Positions 24,001-33,254 of a DNA stretch of 64,000 nt are shown one piece after another. A program made the position numbers and the translations under genes. The stretch is from the NCBI GenBank assembly GCA_014529385.2, contig CM043953.1:65488372-65552371 (forward strand), written 5' to 3'. The number at the start of each line of letters is the position of its first letter. Within the stretch, counting starts at the first letter, position 1. The notes below the pieces were generated by a model. The model did no database searches. It was given only the letters and a program-made list of their open reading frames with translations, and was not told where the DNA came from. This DNA comes from Adiantum capillus-veneris (Eukaryota > Streptophyta > Polypodiopsida > Polypodiales > Pteridaceae).

Positions 24001-25350
24001 ACATACCCAAACGCGGAATTGGAAAAGCAGAGACTTGAAATGTGCCAGAGAATGATCGAGACTGCACAAGCCTTATTAGAACCACCAAAAGAAACAATGA
24101 ATTGTGGAACGGAAAACCCAATTCAGCAAGAGACTATCGTTTCACGGGTAGCTGAAAAGACTCCCAGTGCACAAAAGCCTGAAAATACACACAAGGATGA
24201 CCGCATAGTATTGAACACAACCGATCAGGAGATAGAGAGTTTTTATCCAGTCATACAGAGGTCTTACGGAAGAGATGAGGATTACAATGAATTTTGGAAA
24301 CAAGTGAGAGAGGCAAACTTTGCAAACGAGCTAAGTTGCCAAGCTAATCAGACAAATTGGGAAAAGGACATCACGACCCCTCCCATAGTGGAATTTGAGG
24401 CAGGATCTCAAGTGGACTTGGATCTACAATCTTACTGGGGATATGGGGGCTCTGTTAGAACAATGGAGAGCAAACCTCATTCATTGAATACCTTACCTTC
24501 ATACTTAGGAGAGTATGAAGCAAAATCCGAGATTAGAGCACTTCCCTCACGAAGAATCTCATCAGAAAAAGTCATGGACTCGCAAGGATTGATAGAGATC
24601 TTGTCAACACCAGTAACATGCACTATCACTCTAGCTGAGCTTTTGAGGCTAAGACCACATATGTGGACCACTGTAGGAAAATGCTTGGAGAAATTTGGGA
24701 TAAAAGACCCAACATCGAGACTGCAAGAGGGTATACAAGAGCTGAGTAAACCACAAAAGAACGCTAAGCCTGTACCCTTAAACAAGGTCGGAGAGTATTA
24801 CGAAGGTGAAGAGGGGAATACAACCTTACCGGTTGAATTCCAAGGAGTAAACACGATGGCAATACTAGACAGCGGAGTTGGGGTAGCCATTGCTACAAAA
24901 GAAATCTGGAAAAAATGGGGGAAACCAGCAATAAGGAAGACTAGGTTGAAACTCCAATTAGCAGATGGACACATGGAGAAATCTATGGGGTTATTAGAGA
25001 AAGTTGTAGTGACTTCTTGCGGCATTGAATACGAACATACTTTTGCTATTGTCGATTTTGGCAAGGAGAATAACTATGATATCATACTGGGAAGACCATT
25101 CATGAGACAGTTGAAAATGGTCCAGGATTGGGGCTACGATCACATATACCTGAGAAATATGGAAACCACTACACGTGTGAACCTGAAAGACCATAGCTAC
25201 AAAGATGTGAACCGAACACCGGTGGAGGAGTTTGATTCAGCTACTTTGGCGGGATCCGAATTTCCAGCTTGGTTAGGTAAACCCAAGGAGTTATGGATGT
25301 GTGGAGCTTCGAAATGTGGAAGTCTGAAACGAGAAGAATGTGTTTTATAA
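21055..25350 (+). CDS. Gypsy gag and protease (first part of a single gag-pol frame)
   Basis: Structural protein and aspartic protease of the 19-kb element. I choose the ATG at 21055; a TTG precedes it. Residues 1-280 form an unrecognised N-terminal region rich in Y, D and E that is not standard Gag. Residues about 384-550 match a retrotransposon Gag capsid region (S-R-D-P-Y-A-H, L-T-W-F-Q-P-L, R-F-K-Q-Y). A P/Q-rich linker follows. An unusual zinc knuckle, C-T-E-C-G-V-T-H-F-I-E-D-C, lies near residue 810; its C-x2-C-x3-H-x4-C spacing is one short of CCHC. A second cluster just before it has lost cysteines. Residues about 860-1000 are charged and probably coiled. The retropepsin has L-D-S-G near residue 1272 and I-I-L-G-R-P-F about 75 residues on. 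The frame ends at TAA 25348-25350 and continues in phase into the next entry. Confidence 0.92.
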   Translation: MNLRSDRNLQNNQPKQGEPASVISTEGSVNQSWVQPLEPKFEGSVSDTSSERSYEIFTEHLEHLNLNNRENMAARSSSPSATMKLLFIKYQYDNEQGAKIYKDEMDCYCVKIEERPSEFKDLVPMSYSGDRYLDDEGTMYLVVLNPNIVDKWGLMCTKAKVDEELEEKAPVMNFPDARLRRENETTRNNTDNIYVGLYKYNNGEQDLYYRCEEPYTGELTDQKRLYVFTYTEGSKVKIAAYDKYGRQYLTMGKKELKGYTYFVGPLHQYYVTSSSQRPTPTNGVQNPMTTGGQRTQVADSFSQPQYSKPDQWGSAVPIPTYTTPGPRFEAEPSHLPPSTRFRAGEPTRVTHEVHDARESFSRDTGAMRLVADHRRMRPSQVAKYMPKKYGGSRDPYAHVSLFKQVLRAEQITDFHTQYEGFGLTLEGTALTWFQPLNIGGFQDIDHLLREFAEEFSKRGIKHNTVSQIYAFKQREHEKVKEASLRFKQYIERCPVRERPQDDRLSVLFIEGLRNDTLKKDLHLKACTSFEQVTREALYLVDNCTVYGEVSADTDFASSSSSSVASETTTKKNVQTTTMPNVEQMIEDALKRMAPYQKPLPKTLKWCAIEQKWTNHPTEECYYNKGYVRERQYAPPAQLAPPQVHPIPRYPTGNVPGPMGIERPQPVLGQQPPLPGARPVGIRYAPTLENQEEQALVPVRAYYEESGAHMSPAVYYPPEEPKQPEPWGMIGNAGIPTVTSASDEERYNLDARTLMFIAHGGLTGQRPSYPQRTNQVGPRPALGPYYKCGGDHLMNVCPHTEIIRINAYCTECGVTHFIEDCSKNPNKVQKTTLNMLETIPTSSGSENETLIPMQVVTRAQAKKTTREPENGKLATEMVSPGPRSQKNTWKARKARMKLRKEREDAILAEELKRTKDRLEKLESQNGKREMSPERTKQKSIKETTSLSSGGSVLVDKVHEPLDALMKAYEARLKNNQTQEQRWMTYPNAELEKQRLEMCQRMIETAQALLEPPKETMNCGTENPIQQETIVSRVAEKTPSAQKPENTHKDDRIVLNTTDQEIESFYPVIQRSYGRDEDYNEFWKQVREANFANELSCQANQTNWEKDITTPPIVEFEAGSQVDLDLQSYWGYGGSVRTMESKPHSLNTLPSYLGEYEAKSEIRALPSRRISSEKVMDSQGLIEILSTPVTCTITLAELLRLRPHMWTTVGKCLEKFGIKDPTSRLQEGIQELSKPQKNAKPVPLNKVGEYYEGEEGNTTLPVEFQGVNTMAILDSGVGVAIATKEIWKKWGKPAIRKTRLKLQLADGHMEKSMGLLEKVVVTSCGIEYEHTFAIVDFGKENNYDIILGRPFMRQLKMVQDWGYDHIYLRNMETTTRVNLKDHSYKDVNRTPVEEFDSATLAGSEFPAWLGKPKELWMCGASKCGSLKREECVL

Positions 25351-28086
25351 AGGGCTATCGAAGACGAAACTTATATAGGAGAACCCTTTCCAGAGGACAC
25401 GCTTGAACCATTAGAATGGACACACATTCTAGCAACCCTAGATGTTTGTGCAATTCCGGATGGTCCCACAACGAAATTTTGCGACAAGGACGGGTACGAC
25501 GTGGTTCCGTACTTCATGTTGAGAACTGTACTCGAAAAAGAAACTGAAAAGAACGATACACTGGAAAAGGAAGATGAAGAAGAGGTGTTTCACGACATTC
25601 CCGATCATCCAGAGTGGGGAAATGAAGCAGACAACGAGTCAACGGACAATTCAAGCGGAAACGAAGAAACTATAACGGATGTCCGATTTTATGATTTTCC
25701 GAACCGAACTAAACAACGCCAGAAATGCTATAGAGCAAAGAAAAAAACAAAGGGGGTTAGAACCAATCCGATGCCTAGAATAAGAGGAAAAAATCAATTC
25801 CTAATGCTAGTAAAGGCGGAAGATTGTGTTAAGGACAAGGTTTCTGGAAGAATGAGAGGCAATGATCAAAAGAGCTTACGAAAAAATAAAAGAGGCTCAA
25901 GAAATCGAGTTCAAAGGAGTGGAAAGAAAACTGAAACTGAAAAATCAGAAAAGAACAAGCGCAACAGAGAACACACGGAGTCCAAGCTAGAACATAGAAA
26001 CAAGTACAGAGAGCTCAAGAAAACTCTGAAAGAAGTTTGGACTACAGAAATTGAGAGTGGAGAGGACGAAAACGCCAAAATCAAGGAAAACATGGATGTT
26101 CCCTCTCACTATAGGAAATTCACAATAGAGGATAGGAAGGTGGTATTAACCCAACTTATTCGAGAGAGAAGGGAGAACGAATCTTATGATGGACCGGAGG
26201 ATGCAAAAAAAGTTGATTTAGCAGCTCCAGGTGAGACACCTAGACCGGTGTACATAGCCACGGATTTGTCTCCAGGCGAGGAAGAGAGACTTTTGAGTCT
26301 TCTCAGAGAGTATAGGGATGTGTTTGCATGGTCTTATAAGGACTTAAAGGGAGTTGACCCTTCGATATGCCAACACACAATCCCACTGAAACAAGACGCA
26401 AAGCCTAGCAGACAGAGACCATACACATATAATGATACATTTGCTAAGCGAATCAAAGAAGAGATAGATAAGCTAATGGAAGCTGAATTCATATACGAGA
26501 TTGAACACACCGATTGGGTATCTCCGATTGTGGTAGTACCTAAGAAAAACGGAAAACTCCGAGTGTGTGTCAACTTAAAGAAAGTGAATGCTGCAACAAT
26601 CCGGGACAATTATCCCCTGCCGATAACTGATCATGTTCTAGAGCGTGTATCAGGGAAAACAACATACTCTTTTCTTGATGGTTTTTCAGGATATAACCAG
26701 CTAACCATAGCACTGGAAGATCAACATAAAATAGCTTTTGCAACGGAGTGGGGAATTTATGCTTATCGGGTTATGCCTTTTGGTCTAACCAATGCTCCCG
26801 CAACCTTCCAGAGGCTGATGACACATGCTTTCAAAGAATACTTAAGGTTGTTTCTAGAAATATACATGGATGACTTATGTGTACATTCTCTACCGAGGGA
26901 TGAGCATCTAGAACACCTAAGAAAAGTATTTGAGAAATGTAGGACATATCGCATTTGTCTCAATCCTGAGAAATGTGTGTTTATGGTCCGACAGGGCAGA
27001 ATTCTGGGACATATTGTCTCACAAAACGGAATATCCACGGATTTAGAGAAGATAAAAGTTATAGTGGATATGCCTAGACCAACCAATGCGAAACAAGTAC
27101 AGAGCTTTATGGGACATTGCGGATATTATAGACGATTCATTTACATGTACGCTATAATAGGCCAACCACTTTACAAGCTAATAGTGAACTTTGAATGGAC
27201 AGAGGAGTGTGAGGAATCATTCAAGAAATTGAAGGAGGCACTCATTACTGCTCCAGTCTTGAAATCACCAGATTGGGAGAAGATATTCCATGTGCATATA
27301 GATGCTTCGGCATATGCAATAGGATGCATTCTGGCTCAGCCAGAAGAAGGAAACATGAATTTTCCTATCTGTTACGCCAGTCGACAGCTCAACAATGCAG
27401 AGAAGAATTACACCACAACAGAGCGAGAAGGATTAGGAATGATATATGCTGTGAAGAAATTTCGGCATTATCTTCTAGCCAACAAGTTTGTGTTTTTTAT
27501 GGATCACCAAGCCTTGCTCTACCTAGTGAATAAACCATGCAATACCGGGAGAATAGTGAGATGGTTCATTATCTTAGTGGAATTCGACTTCACGGTAGTA
27601 GTAAAGAAAGGAAAAACACACCTTAGAGCTGATCATCTTTCGCGATTGACGAATGGAGAAGACCCTATAGGAGTAGATGACGACATGCCAGACGCGTACT
27701 TGTTCAACATAGAAATGATACCGAAGTGGTCTCAAAATGTCGTTAGCCTATTAACCTATGGAGGAGAGTTTGATAAAAGAGAATACAGCCAGAAACATAT
27801 TGCTATTCAGCAATCCAAGAATCTTCAATTGGTTGCAGGAAGGTTGTATCAATTGGGAAATGATCATGTTTTACGACTATGCATCAATCCTGAGGAATAT
27901 AGTATATATATGTGCGAAGCACATGTTCAGAAATGTGCATTTCATTGTTCAAGAAGGAACACATATAGGAATTTGTTACAATTGGGAGTCTATTGGCCAG
28001 GAATGAAAGAAAGCGTACATGAATATGTCACTGTATGTATTGTATGTTCATCAAAACCACCAGCAGAGTATTCGACATTATATTAG
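25351..28086 (+). CDS. Gypsy RT and RNase H, plus first integrase zinc-finger copy
   Basis: Same frame as gag, after one TAA. About 240 codons of acidic and basic linker come first. RT follows from about 26430, with Y-M-D-D at 26863-26874 and V-M-P-F-G-L-T-N-A-P upstream. A single RNase H has the full D-A-S start and F-F-M-D-H-Q-A. After R-A-D-H-L-S-R-L comes a stretch (about 27690-28060) ending in an H-H-C-C zinc-binding pattern (A-H-V-Q-K-C-A-F-H ... Y-W-P-G-M ... C-I-V-C), which normally occurs once. It is repeated in the next entry. The stop at 28084-28086 (TAG) lies between the two copies. Start uncertain: translation would need readthrough of 25348, or a new start such as the in-frame ATG at 25516. 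Confidence 0.93.
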   Translation, partial: RAIEDETYIGEPFPEDTLEPLEWTHILATLDVCAIPDGPTTKFCDKDGYDVVPYFMLRTVLEKETEKNDTLEKEDEEEVFHDIPDHPEWGNEADNESTDNSSGNEETITDVRFYDFPNRTKQRQKCYRAKKKTKGVRTNPMPRIRGKNQFLMLVKAEDCVKDKVSGRMRGNDQKSLRKNKRGSRNRVQRSGKKTETEKSEKNKRNREHTESKLEHRNKYRELKKTLKEVWTTEIESGEDENAKIKENMDVPSHYRKFTIEDRKVVLTQLIRERRENESYDGPEDAKKVDLAAPGETPRPVYIATDLSPGEEERLLSLLREYRDVFAWSYKDLKGVDPSICQHTIPLKQDAKPSRQRPYTYNDTFAKRIKEEIDKLMEAEFIYEIEHTDWVSPIVVVPKKNGKLRVCVNLKKVNAATIRDNYPLPITDHVLERVSGKTTYSFLDGFSGYNQLTIALEDQHKIAFATEWGIYAYRVMPFGLTNAPATFQRLMTHAFKEYLRLFLEIYMDDLCVHSLPRDEHLEHLRKVFEKCRTYRICLNPEKCVFMVRQGRILGHIVSQNGISTDLEKIKVIVDMPRPTNAKQVQSFMGHCGYYRRFIYMYAIIGQPLYKLIVNFEWTEECEESFKKLKEALITAPVLKSPDWEKIFHVHIDASAYAIGCILAQPEEGNMNFPICYASRQLNNAEKNYTTTEREGLGMIYAVKKFRHYLLANKFVFFMDHQALLYLVNKPCNTGRIVRWFIILVEFDFTVVVKKGKTHLRADHLSRLTNGEDPIGVDDDMPDAYLFNIEMIPKWSQNVVSLLTYGGEFDKREYSQKHIAIQQSKNLQLVAGRLYQLGNDHVLRLCINPEEYSIYMCEAHVQKCAFHCSRRNTYRNLLQLGVYWPGMKESVHEYVTVCIVCSSKPPAEYSTLY

Positions 28087-30426
28087 ATAATGATCGCTCC
28101 AGAATGGAGTCAGTATATTGTTGAATATCTCACAAATAGAACTTTCCCAGAAGGAACGTCAAAAGCTCGTCAGAAATCTGTAGAGACAGAAGCTAGAGAT
28201 TACGCTTTAATAGGAGATCAACTGTATAAGAGAGGTAAAGACAACCAGCTTAGGATTTGCGCATCAGAGTCTGAGTATGTGATAATCCTAGAGCAAGCTC
28301 ATGGAGGAGTAGGTGGAGGCCATTTCTCAGGTGATAAGACAACAAAACTTGTCTTAGCCGCAGGAATATGGTGGCCAACATTACGTATGGACGCTGAGGA
28401 ATACGTTAAACGGTGCGATGACTATCAGCGGACCAAAGTACCACTTAAAAGAGATGATATGCCGCTTAGACCAATGATGGGGGCAAGAGCTTTTGCAAAA
28501 TGGGGGATTGATTATGTCGGACCCATTTCACCTCCTGCATATAAGACTCATGCACAATACATCGTTGTGGCTACAGACTATCTAACAAAGTGGGTCGAAG
28601 CAAAGGCAACTCAAAAAGCAGATGCCAGGACCACGGCACAATTTCTATATGAATACGTCTTTGTACGATATGGATTGCCAATAGAAATTGTGAGTGATCG
28701 AGGCACACATTTTATAAATGAAGTGATAAAGATCCTTCTAGATGAATTCATGGTAATCCATAGGAAATCAGCCCCGTATCATCCACAAGCAAACGGACAA
28801 GCTGAAGCAACAAACAAAACCATATGCACGGTCCTTACGAAGATTGTATCTGAGTCGAGAACTGACTGGGACCAGAAGTTGCATTCAACATTATGGGCAT
28901 ATAGGGTAGCATATAAAACATCAATAGGAACGACCCCATATAACATGGTTTTTGGGCTAAATGCTATCTTACCAATAGAATTCTTGATTTCAACCTTAAG
29001 GGTGGCTAAGGATCTAGAGAGGACAGGGCACGAGCTTTCCGATAGAATAGATGACCTGGAAAAGCTAGACGAGCTTCGCCTAAAAGCAGTAGCTTCTATC
29101 TACGCTCAAAAAAGGCGACAAAAAGAATTTTTTGATAAGCATGTGCGGACTAAAGAGTTTAAGGTTGGGGACTATGTCCTAGTTTACACTCTGAAACAGC
29201 ATGCTAAGAAGCTTAAAAAGCGAGGGATGGGACCTCTGGTGATTAAAGATCTATCACCAAGTGGAGCCGTCAAGCTTGCTACATTAGACGAAGAAGAAAT
29301 GCCCAATTGGATTAGTGGATGCAGAGTGAAAAAGTATCTTTTGCCGCTAACCCAAGACATGCTTCTCAAAATACATCAAGAAAAGCTGCGTGTCCAGAAA
29401 AAGAAAAAGATTGTGGAGGAAGCGCAAGCCGAGGCGAAGGAAAGAATGGAGAAAAGAAGACTACTACGTCAGAAACAGCGCAATGATGGAGCAATACGAA
29501 TAAACGCAGTCAGTATAACAGAAATGGATAATGACAAAGAAGAACCCATCATTGAATGCAAAGTAGGAACCAACCAAATCAAAGCCAGAGCACTATTGGA
29601 TTCAGAAGCTCAAGCTAACCTACTTTCACTCAGTTTGTATAGACAATTGACAAATGACACTAAACTACAAACTGCCAAGCAAGAGTTAAAGAGTTACTCT
29701 GAGAATTCAATCAAAACTGTCGGATGCACAGTTTTACATATACAGATTAACCATTATATGTATCCTCATATGTTTTACGTGGTTGAAGACCAAGCTACAC
29801 AACATCCATTATTGCTAGGACAACCATGGCAGAAGCAATACAATGCAATGATTGACTGGAGTTCTAAATCAGTGCTTATCAAATACGAAGGTGAAAGTCA
29901 ATCAGTTAAGTTCACCAAAGGAGAAGAGCCAACTCCAAAGGACGAATCCAAAGACAAAGGTAAACAACAACCAGAGAAAAAGAAGAAGCAATGGCAACCA
30001 AAAGTTTCTATACAACCGGATTACTCTTCGACGAGGAATTCTCAACAGTGGATAAGGAAGATAAGCAATAATATAACAGCTCAACCTTGGGAAAAAACGG
30101 AGTCAAAGTTGGTATGGAGACCAAAAAAGGTTGTGCCAGAGAACACAAAGGTGGAAAACAGAGTCTTCAATACCAGACAACAGAGTGATTCCAGACAATC
30201 AAGGACAGTGAAACAGATCTGGATTCCAAAGAAGTTCATGAAGGCACAAAGCTATAGCAAGCAAATTTGGATCCCAAAGATTTGTAAACAGGAACTCCCT
30301 TCAGTACACTCAACGGAAACTCCTAGGTATTTAAGGCAAGGAAATCAACACAAAAAACAAAGCAGGTTTGGGTCGCAAAGAGTTTGTGGCAAGCACAAGC
30401 AAAGCGGAAGCAGATTTGGATTGTGA
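28087..30426 (+). CDS. Gypsy integrase with a second retropepsin-like domain and W-motif tail
   Basis: In frame with the preceding parts (ATG at 28090). It holds a second H-H-C-C zinc-binding segment (A-H-G-G-V-G-G-G-H-F ... C-D-D-Y-Q), whose last Cys is Y. The integrase core has W-G-I-D-Y (D 28510-28512), V-S-D-R-G and Q-A-N-G-Q-A-E-A. A short basic C-terminal domain follows, with no chromodomain. Unexpectedly, residues about 482-605 read as an aspartic-protease fold: A-L-L-D-S-E-A-Q-A-N-L-L (D 29599-29601; the usual G after D-S is E) and L-L-L-G-Q-P-W ... M-I-D-W. After it, W-containing motifs repeat: Q-Q-W-I-R-K, L-V-W-R-P-K-K, K-Q-I-W-I-P-K twice. A frameshift near 30350-30370 ends this frame; the tail continues in another frame to 30626. 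I know no family arrangement with a protease after integrase. Confidence 0.9.
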   Translation: MMIAPEWSQYIVEYLTNRTFPEGTSKARQKSVETEARDYALIGDQLYKRGKDNQLRICASESEYVIILEQAHGGVGGGHFSGDKTTKLVLAAGIWWPTLRMDAEEYVKRCDDYQRTKVPLKRDDMPLRPMMGARAFAKWGIDYVGPISPPAYKTHAQYIVVATDYLTKWVEAKATQKADARTTAQFLYEYVFVRYGLPIEIVSDRGTHFINEVIKILLDEFMVIHRKSAPYHPQANGQAEATNKTICTVLTKIVSESRTDWDQKLHSTLWAYRVAYKTSIGTTPYNMVFGLNAILPIEFLISTLRVAKDLERTGHELSDRIDDLEKLDELRLKAVASIYAQKRRQKEFFDKHVRTKEFKVGDYVLVYTLKQHAKKLKKRGMGPLVIKDLSPSGAVKLATLDEEEMPNWISGCRVKKYLLPLTQDMLLKIHQEKLRVQKKKKIVEEAQAEAKERMEKRRLLRQKQRNDGAIRINAVSITEMDNDKEEPIIECKVGTNQIKARALLDSEAQANLLSLSLYRQLTNDTKLQTAKQELKSYSENSIKTVGCTVLHIQINHYMYPHMFYVVEDQATQHPLLLGQPWQKQYNAMIDWSSKSVLIKYEGESQSVKFTKGEEPTPKDESKDKGKQQPEKKKKQWQPKVSIQPDYSSTRNSQQWIRKISNNITAQPWEKTESKLVWRPKKVVPENTKVENRVFNTRQQSDSRQSRTVKQIWIPKKFMKAQSYSKQIWIPKICKQELPSVHSTETPRYLRQGNQHKKQSRFGSQRVCGKHKQSGSRFGL

Positions 30427-30626
30427 AAAAGAACAACAAGGTAAAGAAGAATCCATCTACTGATTCTACTACCGAAGTGCCAAAACCAACCCGAAACCCG
30501 ACCACCAATCCTTCAATCAAACAAAGAGCAGCTTTATTGGAAAGACTGTTGTATCATCGCTCTACAATTGCATTGGGAACTTATGACCAAAACAACTACA
30601 ATGCTTCGCCCACAGACACTTCATAG
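30384..30626 (+). pseudogene. Frameshifted tail of the gypsy polyprotein
   Basis: This frame carries further W motifs (K-Q-V-W-V-A-K just upstream and R-K-Q-I-W-I-V-K-K) and a P/T-rich end. It continues the tail of the previous entry after a small indel around 30350-30370. It ends at the stop at 30624-30626. Confidence 0.7.
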
Positions 30627-32269
30627 TCATCCGGGAGGACTCAGACTAGGAGGGGGGGAGGTATACAGGTATACAGGAGCTACAGAGCAGCTACAAGCGA
30701 AAAATAACAAAAAACAAAGAAAAACAAAAAATTATATTACAAGGGCAGTGTCTTACATGATTTTGCAATTTTTATGTTTGATTGCGGATATTGATAATAT
30801 TTATGCCCTTATATACCTTGTTTTGCAACAAGAAGAGATCAAATGATGAATTTGGGTCTCTAGATGTGTAAATATCACTAAATAAGAGTGTTTTTGGAGC
30901 TAAAAAGTGGTAATCCAAGTCCAGAAATCACAAATAATTGTATATTCATATACACAGAGTTACAAGCTATTTATTGTGTATGTTTGGAATTTTTTGGCTT
31001 CAATTTGCTATTTTCCTTTATTTTTTATGATTTTCTTGATAAAAGTAAAAGAAAAGTAAAAAAGCAGGTGAAATGAGATCGGAAAAAAGAAAAGAATAGA
31101 CGGTGATGGTCCTAATGACAAGGGCAACCCATGGTAAAAATTGGGTACGATTTTGAAAAAGTTGCGGAAAGCCCGAAATGACAGAATTTTGACAAAGTGG
31201 ACAGATTTCTCAGAAACAGGTCAAACGGAGTCCAAATTGAGAAATTTCAAATCCTAAAGTGCATTTCATGATGAGATAGGAGCACATGTGAAATTTGGTA
31301 ACAAGTGATCCGGGAAGTCCGAAGTTAAGTATTTTTCACTTCACTTTCAAGCTCATTTCCACTATTACCTTCTTGGAGAGAGCAAAGAGCACACAGGAGC
31401 ATCCAACCTTCTACGATCTTCTATGACTGCTACGAGAGCTCAGAGGACACCAGACATGAGAGGTAGACTCGTTGCCATAATCTTTTGATTCTTATCATTA
31501 ACTTTTGTCGCGAAAACTGACCAAAACCAAGAAACAAGAGCAGACGGGGAATGGGGAAGAACGCTAGGTAGTGGCACAACCGCCTAACCAAACCTTGCAA
31601 GAACTTAGAGGTGGGTTACCCTAGTATAGAAGATGGGTTTCTAACACTCAAAGCTCGAGAAAGAACGACTGAAAAAACCCTAGGTCAACAGAGCCTACAA
31701 GAGGCAAACAGGAAAAAGTTGTCGAAACGACACAAAACTTCTCAGGAAGCTTAACAACATCGAGGGCAATGCAACCATGGAGTATCTCCAGGTTTGGACC
31801 ACCAAAAGTAGGTCGGAACAACCGATTCGGCTGCGGACACACAAAGCGTCATTTTGGCATAACGGCTGAAATTGACGACCGAATGAAATGAAACTTCACA
31901 AGCAGCTTCAAATATACATGGATGACTTATGTTTGCAAGCAAAACCCAAAAGAAAGCTGATTCATTTACCGATGGTGAAAAAGACGCTTTTGGGCAACCA
32001 AATGGAGAAAGATGGAGAACGGGGAGCCAAAGTCAGGTTCAACCAAATAGGTGGCTTCACAACATATCCAATGAGCTGGAAATGCAACTCTCGAGAAGAA
32101 AAGTTGAAGAAATTCAACTCCAAGGCAAAAAGACGACTTCGGAGACTGAAATGCCTATAAGGGGGCTTTTTAGCTAAACTGATGACTTTTTAAGTTGAAA
32201 ACTAGTTAGTAGGGCTTAGGGCACTAGCACAAAGCATTCTTTGCACAAAAAGACCAACATTTAAAGAAA

Positions 32270-32293
32270 AGACATCATACGCGTATGATGTCT
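32270..32293. repeat. ACGCGT palindrome, copy 5 (24 bp, perfect)
   Basis: Core ACATCATACGCGTATGATGT plus AG/CT ends; followed by catagcatgatttt. Confidence 0.97.
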
Positions 32294-32552
32294 CATAGCA
32301 TGATTTTCACATCCATTTCAACATTTGAGTGCATAGCCTCATTCCACATGTTAATCACATCCTATGAACCAAGTATCATGAGAATTGGAGTTAGAAAACC
32401 CAAGGAAACCAAAAAGACGCAAAGTAGGCCATAAAATTGATTTTTGGTCCTAATTTTGTCAAAATAACTCCAAACTCATTGAAACTTTGTAGGATTGTTG
32501 ATTAACACATCTATAAGCTATCTGGAACCAAAAAGCACCATTTTGACACAAA

Positions 32553-32576
32553 AGACATCATACGCGTATAATGTCT
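32553..32576. repeat. ACGCGT palindrome, copy 6 (24 bp, one mismatch)
   Basis: Right arm tataatg, the same variant as copies 2 and 4. Confidence 0.97.
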
Positions 32577-32836
32577 ATTTGCACTTATAGAGCCAAAACT
32601 GCTCATTTGTCATCATACATCCATTATATATATCTAATACATGCTACATATGAAGTTTGGAACCATTTGGTCAAGTGGATCACCCCATTAGCCCAATTGA
32701 GGGAAAATCCTTCATCCAAAGCCTATTTTAGCCCAAATCCAACATACTCAAGTCCAAACCAAGATTTGAGTAGGGACAGTCCTTCACTAATACATGGGGA
32801 GTCCACAGAACCAATCCCATGAAAAATTGATGAAAA

Positions 32837-32860
32837 AGACATCATACGCGTATGATGTCT
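32837..32860. repeat. ACGCGT palindrome, copy 7 (24 bp, perfect)
   Basis: Preceded by attgatgaaaa, the same ten or so bases as before copy 3. Confidence 0.97.
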
Positions 32861-32971
32861 CTAGAGCCATTTTTAGCCCAAAATCTATCCAAAATTCATA
32901 AATCCACTGAATAAGCCTATCTAAAGCAGAAACCAAGCTTATAGAGAAATTTGGTCCAAAAATACACTAAA

Positions 32972-32995
32972 AGACATTATACGCGTATGATGTCT
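32972..32995. repeat. ACGCGT palindrome, copy 8 (24 bp, one mismatch)
   Basis: Left arm cattata. This is the mirror-image equivalent of the right-arm variant in copies 2, 4 and 6. Confidence 0.97.
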
Positions 32996-33254
32996 CACTA
33001 TGTGATTTTGGCACCTCAGGGCTTCAACCACCAAACAGAAGTGATCTACATGCCATTTGAAGGTGAACCACCAAGTTTTATCCAATTTGGATCATAAAAT
33101 CCAATTCCCTTTCAAAATTTTGCCAAGAGCCTGAACTGGACTAAACTGGCCAAAACTTGACCAAATGGGATCCAAACTCAAATCCAAGCATATGATACTC
33201 CTGTATACACTATCAGCTACAAGCACAACCAATATGAAGTCATTTTGACACAAA

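Noticed and set aside
25348-25350. Ogre-type intron between protease and RT explaining the TAA
   Set aside because: The frame stays open directly after the stop with plausible acidic linker sequence, so a point mutation or readthrough is simpler. RNA data could reopen this.
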